Program-made: the position numbers and the translations under genes
The notes under the pieces: model-generated
Seen by the model: the letters and a program-made list of their open reading frames with translations, nothing else
Database searches by the model: none
What the model was told of the DNA's origin: nothing
In this document: piece after piece, positions 15,201 through 24,503 of the stretch
How positions within the stretch are numbered: position 1 is the stretch's first letter
Layout of the letters: every line of letters starts with the position of its first letter
DNA from: Amycolatopsis regifaucium
GTDB lineage: Bacteria > Actinomycetota > Actinomycetes > Mycobacteriales > Pseudonocardiaceae
Length of the DNA: 64,000 nucleotides
NCBI RefSeq assembly: GCF_001613935.1
Contig: NZ_LQCI01000051.1
Location: 269,427-333,426, forward strand
Reading direction: 5' to 3'

Positions 15201-18054
15201 GGTCCAGACCTTCCAGGGCGAGGGTGCGTTGCAGGGCGTCGCCGTCGGGTCCCATGGTGGTCAGCACCCATTCGAAGTGCTCCCTGGCGGCCACCGGGTC
15301 GCCCGCGGCGAGATGGGTGCGGCCGAGCCGGTTGCGGATCTCGGACTCAATCCCGGCGATGGTCTCTTCGGTGACCGCGGTCAGTGCCCGCCGCTGGAGT
15401 TCGAACGCCTCGTCGAGGTTCCCGAGTTCCAGTTCCGCCGCGCCCAGCCGGGCGAGGCTGGACGCGGTCAGCAGGCCGTCGGTCGTCTCCTCGGCCAGTT
15501 CGACGGACCGCCGCAGATCCAACACGGCTTCGGCGAACCTCCCGATTTCGAGACGGACGGTGCCGCTGTGGCACAGCACCCGGGCCAGCATCCCAGGGCT
15601 GCCGATCTCCTCGCTCAGGTCGCGGGCACGGCCGAGATGTTCCAGCGCTTCTTCGTACTCGCCGCGCAGATAGGCGAGATAGCCGAGCGCGGACAGCGAC
15701 CGTTCGGCGAGCCAGCCGTCGCCCACTTCGTCGGCTATGGTCATCACCCGTCGCATCCCCGGCACCGCGAGGTCGTGCCGCCCGGCGATCAGGTCCACCA
15801 TGGTGAGCCCGCCCAACGCCCGCGCCTCCATCCCGCGGTCGCCGCAGGCCTCGCCCGCTCGCAGCGCGTCGTCGAACCAGCCGCGCGCCCGGTCCAGCTG
15901 CCCCTGCATGGCGTAGGCGTAGCCGAGGCAGAACCGAAGCGACGCGACCAACAGCCCGTCTTCCGCCCGTTCGGCCAGTGGCAGCGCGATCTGCAGGGCG
16001 GCCCGGCATTCGTGGTACCGCTGCTGGCGCGCGAGGTAGTCGACCAGCCCTTCGGCGATCGAGCAAGCGACATCTTCCAGACCCGCCTCGGCGGCTTGGG
16101 TGACCACTTCGGGCAGGTCGCCGACGGCGTCGAGCCAGACCGAGGCGTCCCGCTGTCCGGTGAACGGCCCGGCGCCCGGCGGCGGCGGGAACCGCGCGAC
16201 TCCCCATTCGCTCGCCCGGCGAGCGGCCTTGAGGTACAGCCCGTAGACCCGGTTCCGCGCGGCTTCGACGACGTCGTCCGGCAGCTCTCCGGCGAGCCGT
16301 CGCGCGTAGACCGCCACCAGATCGTGCAGCCGGTAACGGCCGCTCGCCGGTTCCTGCACGAGACTCGCGTCGACGAGGTTCTCCAGCTGACGCTCGGCTT
16401 CGGCGGGCGAGCAGTCCAGCAGGGCGGCCACCGAAAGGCTGTCGAACTCGGGGGTCGGCGAAAGTCCCAGCGCGCCGAACGCGCGTCTTTCGGCGGGCCG
16501 AAGCTGCTCGTACGACAGGCTCAGCGCCACCTCGACGCTGCGGTCCTCGGCGGTCAGTTCGCCGAGGCGCCGCTCGTCGTCCGACATCCGGTCCACCAGG
16601 TCCTTGAACGTCCACATCGGACGGTTCTGTAACCGGGCACCCGCGATCCGCAGCGCGAGCGGCAGCCGTCCGCACAGCCCGGCGAGCGCGCGCACGGCGA
16701 ACCGCTCCCCCTCGGCCCTCGGCGCGCCCACGATGCGACTCAGCAGCCGTTCCGCGGCTTCGAGCCCCAGCGCGCCGAGGGACACCCGGCGATCGGCGTC
16801 CAACCCGGACAGACGACGGCGACTGGTCACCAGCACGCGACTACCCGGACCGGCAGGCAACAAGGGTCGTACCTGCCCAGCGGATCGGGCGTTGTCGAGC
16901 ACCAGCAGCAACCGCAGCCGCGCGGTCGCCGCCCGCCACGACGCGGACAGCTCGTCGAGATCGTCGGGCATGGCGACGTCTTCGACGCCGACCGCGCGCA
17001 ACAGCCGCCGCAGCGCGCGTTCCGGGGTCACCGGCTCGCGGCCTTCGGTGTATCCGTGCAGATCCACGAACAGCGCACCGTCGGAATAGGACTCACGGAG
17101 CCGGTGGGCCGCGGACACCGCGAGCGTCGTCTTCCCGGCGCCGGGGACACCGTCGATGGCGTCGACCGAAACCGACTCCGGATCGCCTTCCGCGACGAGC
17201 AGCGCGAGTTCCCGGTCCCGCCCGACGAGTTCGCCGGTGGTGGCCGGCAGTTCGTTGCGGGCGCGGCGCGGTGCCTCCCGGCGCTGGGTGACGCCGAGCA
17301 GCGCGTCATCACCACGCAGCACCGATTCCTGAACCTGCCGTAGTTCCTCGCCAGGCTCGACGCCGAGCTGGTCGATCAGCCGCTCGCGGACGTCGGTGAA
17401 CACCTCCAGCGCCTCCGCCTGCCGCCCGCCGCCGTAGAGGGCGCGCATCAGCAGGGCGGCCAGCGGCTCGCTCGGCGGGTCGGCGGACACCAGCGCCGAC
17501 AGCTCGCCGATCACCTCGTCGAACCGGCCGAGTTTCAGCTGGGCGCCCAGTTTCCGGCGCAGCAGCAGAAGTCTGCGTTCCTCCAGCCGTCGCCGCTCAC
17601 CCTGCACGAACGCGCCGGGCAGCCCCGTGAGCGGCTCGCCGTGGAACAACCGGAGCGCGTCGGCGAAGGTGTCCACCGCGGTGACGAGGTCACCCGTCTC
17701 CTCGGCGGCGGCCGCGACGGCGGCCATCTCCTCCAGCCGCGCCACGTCCAGCCGCACCCCGGCGCTGGCGAACCGGTAGCCGCCGCGGTCGGACACGATC
17801 ACCGAGTCCCGCGGCCGCTGCCCGGAGGTGTCCAGGCATTGCCTCAGCCGCCGGACGTAGACCGGCAGCACGTTCGACTCCGGCGGCCGTTCCCACAGCC
17901 CGTCGGTGAGTTCGTGCTGGCTGACGGTCACGTCCGGGCGCAGCACCAGCGCGGCCAGCACGGCCTGCTGCCGGACCGGACCGAGATCCAGTCGCGTCTC
18001 CCCACGCCAGGCCCGCAGCGGGCCGAGCACCTCGAAGCGCAACGTGTCCGGCAT
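15172..18054 (-). CDS. AfsR/SARP-type STAND regulator (OmpR-like DNA-binding, BTAD, NB-ARC, TPR)
   Basis: About 960 residues. Domains in order: winged-helix DNA-binding (1-90, RFEVLGPLRAWRG opening), bacterial transcriptional activator domain (about 95-240), NB-ARC ATPase (about 265-560, P-loop GVPGAGKTTLA), and TPR repeats (about 600-950). Such proteins activate secondary-metabolite or stress genes. Start choice: an ATG at 18054 with GGGGGG 6 bases upstream is preferred; ATGs at 18060 and 18078 are alternatives. The 18078 ATG would lie 2 bases after the response regulator stop. Either way it is cotranscribed with the upstream histidine kinase and response regulator, which is an unusual pairing. 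Confidence 0.9.
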   Translation of the reverse strand: MPDTLRFEVLGPLRAWRGETRLDLGPVRQQAVLAALVLRPDVTVSQHELTDGLWERPPESNVLPVYVRRLRQCLDTSGQRPRDSVIVSDRGGYRFASAGVRLDVARLEEMAAVAAAAEETGDLVTAVDTFADALRLFHGEPLTGLPGAFVQGERRRLEERRLLLLRRKLGAQLKLGRFDEVIGELSALVSADPPSEPLAALLMRALYGGGRQAEALEVFTDVRERLIDQLGVEPGEELRQVQESVLRGDDALLGVTQRREAPRRARNELPATTGELVGRDRELALLVAEGDPESVSVDAIDGVPGAGKTTLAVSAAHRLRESYSDGALFVDLHGYTEGREPVTPERALRRLLRAVGVEDVAMPDDLDELSASWRAATARLRLLLVLDNARSAGQVRPLLPAGPGSRVLVTSRRRLSGLDADRRVSLGALGLEAAERLLSRIVGAPRAEGERFAVRALAGLCGRLPLALRIAGARLQNRPMWTFKDLVDRMSDDERRLGELTAEDRSVEVALSLSYEQLRPAERRAFGALGLSPTPEFDSLSVAALLDCSPAEAERQLENLVDASLVQEPASGRYRLHDLVAVYARRLAGELPDDVVEAARNRVYGLYLKAARRASEWGVARFPPPPGAGPFTGQRDASVWLDAVGDLPEVVTQAAEAGLEDVACSIAEGLVDYLARQQRYHECRAALQIALPLAERAEDGLLVASLRFCLGYAYAMQGQLDRARGWFDDALRAGEACGDRGMEARALGGLTMVDLIAGRHDLAVPGMRRVMTIADEVGDGWLAERSLSALGYLAYLRGEYEEALEHLGRARDLSEEIGSPGMLARVLCHSGTVRLEIGRFAEAVLDLRRSVELAEETTDGLLTASSLARLGAAELELGNLDEAFELQRRALTAVTEETIAGIESEIRNRLGRTHLAAGDPVAAREHFEWVLTTMGPDGDALQRTLALEGLDLTRQSARRR

Positions 18055-18080
18055 GGTCATCCCCCCTTCGTTTCCCATGG

Positions 18081-18743
18081 CTAGCCCGGCACCACGATCC
18101 CGTGATCGAACGCGTAGACGATCGCCGCCGCCCGGTCACGCAGGCCGAGCTTGGTGAAGATCCGGCCGATGTGGCTTTTCACGGTCACCTCCGAAATCAC
18201 CAGCGCCGCGGCGATCTCCGCGTTGGTCAGCCCGCGGCCGATCGCCCGGAGCACGTCCTGTTCCCGCGGGGTCAGCAGTTCGGGCGAACGCCCGCCGCTG
18301 CCGGTTCCGGCGGCCTGCCGGTAGGCGGCGAGCACGCGGCCGGTGACGCCGGGGTCGAGCCAGGCGTCGCCCGCGGCGACCGCGCGCACGGCCCGGATCA
18401 GGTCCTCGGCCGGGGAATCCTTGAGGACGTACCCCGCCGCCCCCGCCCGTAGCGCGTCGGCGAGCAGGTTGTCGTCGTCGAAGGTGGTCAGCGCGAGCAC
18501 GGGCGGATGGCCGCCGGAATGTCGCAACCGCCTCGTCGCTTCCACGCCACCGACGTTCTTCATCCGCAGGTCCATCACGATGACGTCGACCTCGTGCGCG
18601 GCCAGCGCGGCGGGCACTTCCGAGCCGTCGCCGCATTCCCCCGCGATGACGAACCCGTCGCGACGCCGCAGGATGCGGCGCAGCCCGGACCGGGCCAGCT
18701 CCTGATCGTCGACCAGCAGCACGCGGATCTCGGTGGCGGTCAT
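18081..18743 (-). CDS. NarL/FixJ family response regulator
   Basis: 220 residues. The receiver domain (1-125) has the phosphoacceptor at D58 (VDVIVMDLRM) and the LKDSPAEDL switch lysine region. The LuxR-type helix-turn-helix (about 150-215) reads LTPREQDVLRAIGRGLTNAEIA. The ATG overlaps the kinase stop as ATGA (18740-18743). Phosphotransfer from the adjacent kinase is the expected input. Confidence 0.95.
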   Translation of the reverse strand: MTATEIRVLLVDDQELARSGLRRILRRRDGFVIAGECGDGSEVPAALAAHEVDVIVMDLRMKNVGGVEATRRLRHSGGHPPVLALTTFDDDNLLADALRAGAAGYVLKDSPAEDLIRAVRAVAAGDAWLDPGVTGRVLAAYRQAAGTGSGGRSPELLTPREQDVLRAIGRGLTNAEIAAALVISEVTVKSHIGRIFTKLGLRDRAAAIVYAFDHGIVVPG

Positions 18744-19915
18744 GCCTGCACCGCCCGGGTGCCCGGCACGGTGACTTCCACGATCCACTGCTTGCCTTGG
18801 GGCCCGGCGCTGAGTTCCGCGCCGAGCTGCGCCGCCCGGACGGCCATCCCGGCCAGCCCCGACCCGTCCTCCGACGTGCGCCGGACGGCCGTGGGCAGGG
18901 TGTTGCTGACAATGAGCTTCGCGCCCCACCGGCCGGTGTTCAGCCGGACCTCCGCGGTCGCGCCGGGGGCGTGCTTGACAACGTTGACGAGTGATTCCTG
19001 CACGATGCGGTAGAGGCCCAATCCTTCCGAGGCGCCTACCAGACCGAGGTCGCCTTCCTGTGTATAGCGCACCGCCAAACCGGCGGCCCTGGTGCGTTCC
19101 ACCAGCGTCGCGATGTCCTCCACGCCCGGTAACGGGGCGCTTCCGGACGGTGTGTCGGCGAGCAGGCCGACCGTGCGGCGGATGTCGGCCATCGCGGCGC
19201 GGCCCACCTGTTCGGCTTCGGTGAGCGCTTCGATCGCCTCGTCGATGTCGCGGTCCTGCTGCAGCGCCCGCCGGGCACCGGTCAGATGCAGCAGCGTGAT
19301 GCTGAGCGAATGGCCGACGACGTCGTGCACCTCGCGCGCGATCCGCTGCCGCTCGGCCAGCAGCGCCTTGTCGCGGGAGGCGTCGCGGTTGCCGCGTTCG
19401 GCGTCCAGCACCCTGGTGTACCAGCGGACCATGAGCCCGCCGCTGAGGCCGAGCAGGATCGCGACCAGATAGACGGGCACGCCGATCAGCCCGCCCCAGA
19501 CGCCCGCGACGATCAGGACCGCCTCACACGTGACGGTGACGATGGCGATTCCCGTCGTCGTCTTCAGGACGCTGCCCGCTTCGGTGGCCGCGACCAGCAG
19601 CAACAACGGCGCGAAATCCGGGAGTACCGGCTCGAGGAGCAGGACCGAGGCGGCGGCGATCAGCGCGGCCATCCGCACCCACGGCATGATCCAGGCGGTG
19701 GTGACCCAGATCAGCGACGGCGCGATCACGATCAACCCGGCCAGCGCGATCGGCTCGGGCGGCAGCAGGGCGTCCCGCTGCACCAGCGCGACCACCGTGA
19801 ACACCAAGCTCACGCTGGTCGCGCACAACGCGCCCCACCACGGCAGGGTCAATCCGGCCCGGGCGAGGCTCACCTGCACCCGTGCCCGGAATCGGTCCCG
19901 CAAGATCACCAGCAC
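18740..19915 (-). CDS. Sensor histidine kinase (HisKA_3 / DesK-NarX type)
   Basis: 391 residues. The N-terminal half has five to six membrane segments with little extracellular sequence, so it probably senses a membrane or lipid signal. The dimerisation motif RIAREVHDVVGHSLSI holds the phospho-histidine H197. The HATPase domain follows (YRIVQESLVNVVKHAPG near 285). It is coupled to the response regulator by an ATGA overlap. Confidence 0.95.
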   Translation of the reverse strand: MLVILRDRFRARVQVSLARAGLTLPWWGALCATSVSLVFTVVALVQRDALLPPEPIALAGLIVIAPSLIWVTTAWIMPWVRMAALIAAASVLLLEPVLPDFAPLLLLVAATEAGSVLKTTTGIAIVTVTCEAVLIVAGVWGGLIGVPVYLVAILLGLSGGLMVRWYTRVLDAERGNRDASRDKALLAERQRIAREVHDVVGHSLSITLLHLTGARRALQQDRDIDEAIEALTEAEQVGRAAMADIRRTVGLLADTPSGSAPLPGVEDIATLVERTRAAGLAVRYTQEGDLGLVGASEGLGLYRIVQESLVNVVKHAPGATAEVRLNTGRWGAKLIVSNTLPTAVRRTSEDGSGLAGMAVRAAQLGAELSAGPQGKQWIVEVTVPGTRAVQA

Positions 19916-20035
19916 CGCTTCAGCCTAGGAAGTCCGGGACGACACGTCATCGTGCGGCGGTCGGCACCCGTCTCCGCCCACGGTAGGAGGCCGGGCGAGC
20001 ACGGACCGATGAAATCCGGATGAAACGCGGGCCGC

Positions 20036-20407
20036 TCACTCCTGGCCGAGCGCGACCCACTTCAGCTTCTCCTGCTCCCGTTTCGGCAGGCCCGCGACGA
20101 CGAGGTCGTAGGAGTCCTCGATCATCTCGCGGACGAAGTCGTCGCTCAGCGAGCCGTCGAGTTCGACGGTGTTCCAGTGCTGCTTGTTCAGGTGGTAGCC
20201 GGGGATGATCGCCGGATGCTCGGCGCGCAGCCGGACCGCCAGATCCGGCTCGCATTTGAGGCTGATCCGCAGCGGCTTCGTCTTGAGCGCGCTGAGCGCG
20301 AACATCTTGCCCGCCACCTTGAACACACTGGAATGCTCGTCGAACGGGAACTCCTCGCGGGCACCGGGGAAGCCGAGGCAGATCTTCCGGAGAGCGGCAG
20401 GCGTCAT
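20036..20407 (-). CDS. MmcQ/YjbR family DNA-binding protein
   Basis: A 123-residue single-domain protein matching the double-wing YjbR fold: CLGFPGAREEFPFDEHSSVFKV opening, LKCEPDLAVRLRAEHPAIIPGYH middle, and WNTVELDGSLSDDFVREMIEDSYDLV end. Members are common and conserved, but their role is not settled. The ATG at 20407 begins the conserved MTPAALRK opening. It stands alone. Confidence 0.88.
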   Translation of the reverse strand: MTPAALRKICLGFPGAREEFPFDEHSSVFKVAGKMFALSALKTKPLRISLKCEPDLAVRLRAEHPAIIPGYHLNKQHWNTVELDGSLSDDFVREMIEDSYDLVVAGLPKREQEKLKWVALGQE

Positions 20408-20518
20408 CCGCTCAGGCTAACCCCCGTGTCCGACAGAAATCTGTCCTGCGCCGCGCATTGACCGCGGTCGGTGATTCACCGACGATGAGCGGAGCCGACT
20501 GGGTGGAGGCGTGACGAC

Positions 20519-21763
20519 ATGCGACCGAACCGTGTCTTGCCAGGCGGGTATTCGGGAAAGCGTTTACTGGTGGCGGCCGTCCTGCTGCTGGGCGTCGTAC
20601 CGGGAGCCGCGGCGGCGGCTTCGGCGGACCAGGTGGAGAGCGTCACCACGAGCGGATGGGTGGGCACCTGGGCGGCGGCGCCCGCGGCCGGGGTGGCCGG
20701 GACCGACAACGGCTACCCGAACTACTCGATCCGCAACATCGTGCACACCAGCGCCGGCGGGCACGAGGTCCGCGTCCGGCTGTCCAACGCTTTCGGCCGG
20801 ACGCCGGTGCTGTTCGGCCGGGTGACCGTCGCGGTCGCCGCCGGACCGGACACCCCGCAGGCCGTCCCCGGCACCATGCGCACGCTCACTTTCGGCGGCG
20901 ACGGCGAGATCACCGTGCCACCGGGTGCCGACGTCGTCAGTGACGGCGCGGCGCTGAACGTGCCGAGGGACGGCGACCTCCTGGTGACCACGTACACCCC
21001 GACGCCGTCCGGCCCGGTCACCCATCACCCGCTGGCCATGCAGAACTCGTACTTCACCCGTGATGGCGACAAGGCGGCCGACGAGTCGGCGGCGGCGTTC
21101 CCGGAACGGACCGCCGTCTGGCACTACGTGTCCGGAGTGGACGTCCGCGGCCACGGGCTGCGGGGCAGCGTCGTCGCGATCGGCGACTCCATCACCGACG
21201 GGGCGAACTCGACCTGGGGCGCCAATCTGCGCTGGCCCGATCAGCTCGCCGACAGGATCAGCCGTCACCTCGGCGTGCTCAACGCGGGGATCAGCGGGAA
21301 CCGGCTGCTGCTCGACGGCGGCAACTACGGCGTCAACGCGCTGGCGCGCCTCGATCGGGACGTGCTGAGTCAGTCCGGTGTGCGGACGGCGATCGTGTTC
21401 GAAGGCATCAACGACATCCAGCAGACCCCGCATCAGGCCGAGCCGGGCAAGATCATCTCGGCGCTGAAGCAGATCGCCAACCGGGCACATGACCGCGGCC
21501 TGCGGGTGCTCGGCGCGACGATCACGCCGTGGAAGGGCTGGCGTTCCTACACCCCCGAACTCGAAGAGACCCGGCAGGCGGTCAACCGGTTCATCCGGAC
21601 CAGCAGGCTGTTCGACGGCTACCTCGACTTCGACGCGGTGATCCGCGATCCGGCCGACCCGCAGCGGATGAAACCCGAGTACGACTCCGGCGATCACCTC
21701 CACCCCGGCGACAAGGGCTTCACGGCGATGGCGGACGCCGTCTCCTTGCCGCGGCTCAGGTAG
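20519..21763 (+). CDS. Secreted SGNH/GDSL hydrolase
   Basis: 414 residues with a signal peptide (hydrophobic LLVAAVLLLGVVPGAAAAA, cleavage near 37). The catalytic block I is VAIGDSITDGANST near residue 222, block II contains the glycine of NAGISGNRLL, block III is FEGINDI, and block V is GDHLHPGDKG with the Asp/His pair. The N-terminal 180 residues form a beta-rich domain seen in actinobacterial GDSL esterases such as rhamnogalacturonan or xylan acetyl-esterase relatives. It likely removes acyl groups from a polymer or lipid outside the cell. Confidence 0.92.
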   Translation: MRPNRVLPGGYSGKRLLVAAVLLLGVVPGAAAAASADQVESVTTSGWVGTWAAAPAAGVAGTDNGYPNYSIRNIVHTSAGGHEVRVRLSNAFGRTPVLFGRVTVAVAAGPDTPQAVPGTMRTLTFGGDGEITVPPGADVVSDGAALNVPRDGDLLVTTYTPTPSGPVTHHPLAMQNSYFTRDGDKAADESAAAFPERTAVWHYVSGVDVRGHGLRGSVVAIGDSITDGANSTWGANLRWPDQLADRISRHLGVLNAGISGNRLLLDGGNYGVNALARLDRDVLSQSGVRTAIVFEGINDIQQTPHQAEPGKIISALKQIANRAHDRGLRVLGATITPWKGWRSYTPELEETRQAVNRFIRTSRLFDGYLDFDAVIRDPADPQRMKPEYDSGDHLHPGDKGFTAMADAVSLPRLR

Positions 21764-21818
21764 AGATTGAGGGCTGCGCGCGGCGGTTTCGTCAGGCACG
21801 ATGAGTTGATGGCGATCA

Positions 21819-23207
21819 ATGATGACTGACAACGACAGCGGCAGCCGAGCGACGGCGCGGTTGGTCCGGTTCGCCGAACACGAAGCGCGCACGGAAACCC
21901 TCCGTGCGCAACTGGCCGGCCTCCACGGCACGATCCGGCTGGCGAAGCGGACGTCGAACCTGTTCCGCGCGCGGACGGCGACCAGTACGCCGGGACTGGA
22001 CGTCTCGGGGTTCACGCACGTGCTCGACGTCGATCCACTGGCCCGCACGGCCGACGTCGAGGGCATGGTCACCTACGAGCAACTGGTGGACGCGACCCTG
22101 CCCCACGGGCTGATGCCGCTGGTCGTGCCGCAGCTCAAGACGATCACCCTCGGCGGCGCGGTCACCGGCCTCGGCATCGAATCTTCGTCGTTCCGCAACG
22201 GTCTCGTGCACGAGTCGGTGCTGGAGATGGAGTTGCTCACCGGCGACGGCAGGGTCGTCGTCGCGCGAGCGGACAACGAGCACAGCGACCTGTTCCACGG
22301 CTTCCCGAACTCCTACGGGACGCTCGGCTACGCGCTGCGGCTGAAGATCGAGCTGGAGCCGGTCAAACCGTATGTGCGGCTCGACCACATCCGGTACGAC
22401 GACACCGAGGAGTACTTCGCGGCGCTCGGCGAAGCCTGCCGGAACGGATCGGCGGACTTCGTGGACGGAACGGTCTTCGGCCCCGGCGAGCAGTACCTGA
22501 CACTGGGCACGTTCACCACTTCCGCGCCCGCGACCAGCGACTACACCTGGCTCGACATCTACTACAAGTCGATCCGCGAACGGGAGACCGACCACCTGAG
22601 CGTCCGGGACTACCTGTGGCGCTGGGACACGGACTGGTTCTGGTGCTCGCGGGCGTTCGGCGTGCAGCACCGGCTCCCCCGGCTGCTGCTGGGCAGGCGG
22701 CTGCTCCGGTCGTCGGTCTACTGGAAGGCGGTGGCGCTCGACCGCCGGTTCGGGATCGCCGCGAAACTGCTCAAGCTGCGCGGTCTCCCGCCGGAAGAGA
22801 CCGTCGTCCAGGACATCGAGGTGCCGCTCTCGCGGGCCGCGGAGTTCCTGGACTTCTTCCGCCGGGAGATCCCGATCAGCCCGGTGTGGATCTGCCCGCT
22901 GAAGCAGCGGCCGGGTAGCGTGAACTCGCCGCTGTACGAACTGGACCCCGAAACGCTGTACGTCAACTTCGGCTTCTGGTCCGCGGTCCCACTGGACCCC
23001 GGCGAGGAGCCGGATACGCACAATCGGCTGATCGAAGCCGAAGTGACCCGACTCGGCGGGCGGAAATCGCTGTACTCCGACAGTTTCTATACCGAAGAAG
23101 AGTTCTGGCGGCTGTACAACGGCGACGCCTACCGGAAACTCAAAACGGCCTACGACCCCGACGGCCGCCTGCTCGACCTGTACGCGAAATGCGTGCGGCG
23201 GCGGTGA
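21819..23207 (+). CDS. tmsA: FAD-binding oxidoreductase, TmsA/BfaA-like (10-methylene fatty acyl reductase)
   Basis: 462 residues with an N-terminal FAD_binding_4 domain (VPQLKTITLGGAVTGLGIES near residue 110) and a DHCR24-like C-terminal part. It lies 30 bases upstream of a cyclopropane-synthase-type methyltransferase. In mycobacteria and related actinobacteria this pair makes 10-methyl branched fatty acids such as tuberculostearic acid: the methyltransferase adds a methylene at C10 of an oleoyl phospholipid and this flavoprotein reduces it. The start could be either of the adjacent ATGs at 21819 and 21822. Confidence 0.82.
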   Translation: MMTDNDSGSRATARLVRFAEHEARTETLRAQLAGLHGTIRLAKRTSNLFRARTATSTPGLDVSGFTHVLDVDPLARTADVEGMVTYEQLVDATLPHGLMPLVVPQLKTITLGGAVTGLGIESSSFRNGLVHESVLEMELLTGDGRVVVARADNEHSDLFHGFPNSYGTLGYALRLKIELEPVKPYVRLDHIRYDDTEEYFAALGEACRNGSADFVDGTVFGPGEQYLTLGTFTTSAPATSDYTWLDIYYKSIRERETDHLSVRDYLWRWDTDWFWCSRAFGVQHRLPRLLLGRRLLRSSVYWKAVALDRRFGIAAKLLKLRGLPPEETVVQDIEVPLSRAAEFLDFFRREIPISPVWICPLKQRPGSVNSPLYELDPETLYVNFGFWSAVPLDPGEEPDTHNRLIEAEVTRLGGRKSLYSDSFYTEEEFWRLYNGDAYRKLKTAYDPDGRLLDLYAKCVRRR

Positions 23208-23237
23208 CCCGGGCCGGGAAGAAGAAGAGAGACGAAC

Positions 23238-24500
23238 ATGGCTGAGAGCACGACCGTCGGGAAGATCTTCGAGCGGTTGCTCGGCCCGAGCGCCCAAGTG
23301 TCCATCACCGCCTACGACGGCAGCACGAGCGGTCCGGCGGACGCGCCGGTGTCGATCCAGGTGCGCTCACCACTGGCGCTGACGTACCTGATGTCGTCTC
23401 CGGGAGACCTCGGTCTCGCGCGCGCCTATGTCGCCGGCGCGCTCGACGTGGACGGTGACATCTATACGGCGCTGCGTGCTCTCGTGGCACAGGTCGATCA
23501 GCTCAGCACCGCGGATCGCCTGTGGCTGCTGCGCGAACTCGGCCCCCGGCATCTGCGCCGGGTCGCCCCGCCCGCCGAAGAACTGCCGAGTCGCGTCAAA
23601 CGCGTCTTCGACGGGCTGCGGCACTCGAAAGCCCGCGACAGCAACGCGATCTCGAACCACTACGACGTCTCGAACCGGTTCTACGAACTGGTGCTGGGCC
23701 CGTCGATGGCCTACACCTGCGCCGCGTTCCCGTCCGCCGACTCGTCACTGGAAGAGGCGCAGGAGCACAAATTCGACCTGGTGTGCCGGAAACTCGGCCT
23801 CAAACCGGGGATGCGGCTGCTGGACGTCGGCTGCGGCTGGGGCGGGATGGTCGAGCACGCGGTCGCGAACTACGGTGTCGAGGCGCTGGGCGTCACCCTT
23901 TCGCGCGAACAGGCACAGTGGGCGCAAAAGGACATCGTGACCAAGGGGCTCGCGGACCGGGCCGAGGTGCGGCACCTCGACTACCGCGACGTCACCGAAA
24001 CCGGCTTCGACGCCGTGTCGTCGATCGGGCTCACCGAGCACATCGGCGCGCGGAACCTGCCGTCGTACTTCCGTTTCCTCGCCGGGAAACTGAAGCCGCA
24101 AGGGCGGTTGCTGAACCACTGCATCACCAACCCCGACACCTCCGTCCCGCACCGGTCGCGCGGCTTCATCGACCGGTACGTCTTCCCCGACGGGGAGCTG
24201 GAGTCCGTCGGGGAGATCGCCACCGCGATGCACGACAGCGGACTCGAGGTGCGGCACTCGGAGAACCTCCGCGAGCACTACGCCACCACCCTCGGCGCGT
24301 GGTGCGCCAACCTCGACGCGAACTGGGACGCGGCCGTCGCCGAGGCGGGCGCCGGCCGGAGCCGGGTCTGGGCGCTGTACATGGCCGCCTGCCGCCTCGC
24401 CTTCGAACGGCGCGAGATCGAACTGCACCAGGTGCTCGGCGTCAAGGTCGGTCCGGACGGCGACTCGGGCATGCCGTTGCGGCCGGACTGGGGCGTGTAG
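23238..24500 (+). CDS. tmsB: Cyclopropane-fatty-acyl-phospholipid synthase family methyltransferase, TmsB/BfaB-like
   Basis: 420 residues. The SAM motif is LLDVGCGWGGMVEHAV near residue 195, followed by GVTLSREQAQWA. The substrate region has SNHYDVSNRFYELVLGPSMAYTC, characteristic of CFA synthases and mycolic-type methyltransferases. The preceding flavoprotein gene assigns it to the 10-methyl fatty acid pathway rather than to cyclopropanation. Both act on membrane phospholipid acyl chains. The ATG has AGAAGAGAG upstream. Convergent with the ThDP gene at a 3-base gap. Confidence 0.88.
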   Translation: MAESTTVGKIFERLLGPSAQVSITAYDGSTSGPADAPVSIQVRSPLALTYLMSSPGDLGLARAYVAGALDVDGDIYTALRALVAQVDQLSTADRLWLLRELGPRHLRRVAPPAEELPSRVKRVFDGLRHSKARDSNAISNHYDVSNRFYELVLGPSMAYTCAAFPSADSSLEEAQEHKFDLVCRKLGLKPGMRLLDVGCGWGGMVEHAVANYGVEALGVTLSREQAQWAQKDIVTKGLADRAEVRHLDYRDVTETGFDAVSSIGLTEHIGARNLPSYFRFLAGKLKPQGRLLNHCITNPDTSVPHRSRGFIDRYVFPDGELESVGEIATAMHDSGLEVRHSENLREHYATTLGAWCANLDANWDAAVAEAGAGRSRVWALYMAACRLAFERREIELHQVLGVKVGPDGDSGMPLRPDWGV

Positions 24501-24503
24501 CAC

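Noticed and set aside
21816..23297. Minus-strand frame of 493 codons
   Set aside because: Mirror of tmsA caused by high GC at third positions; no recognisable motif.
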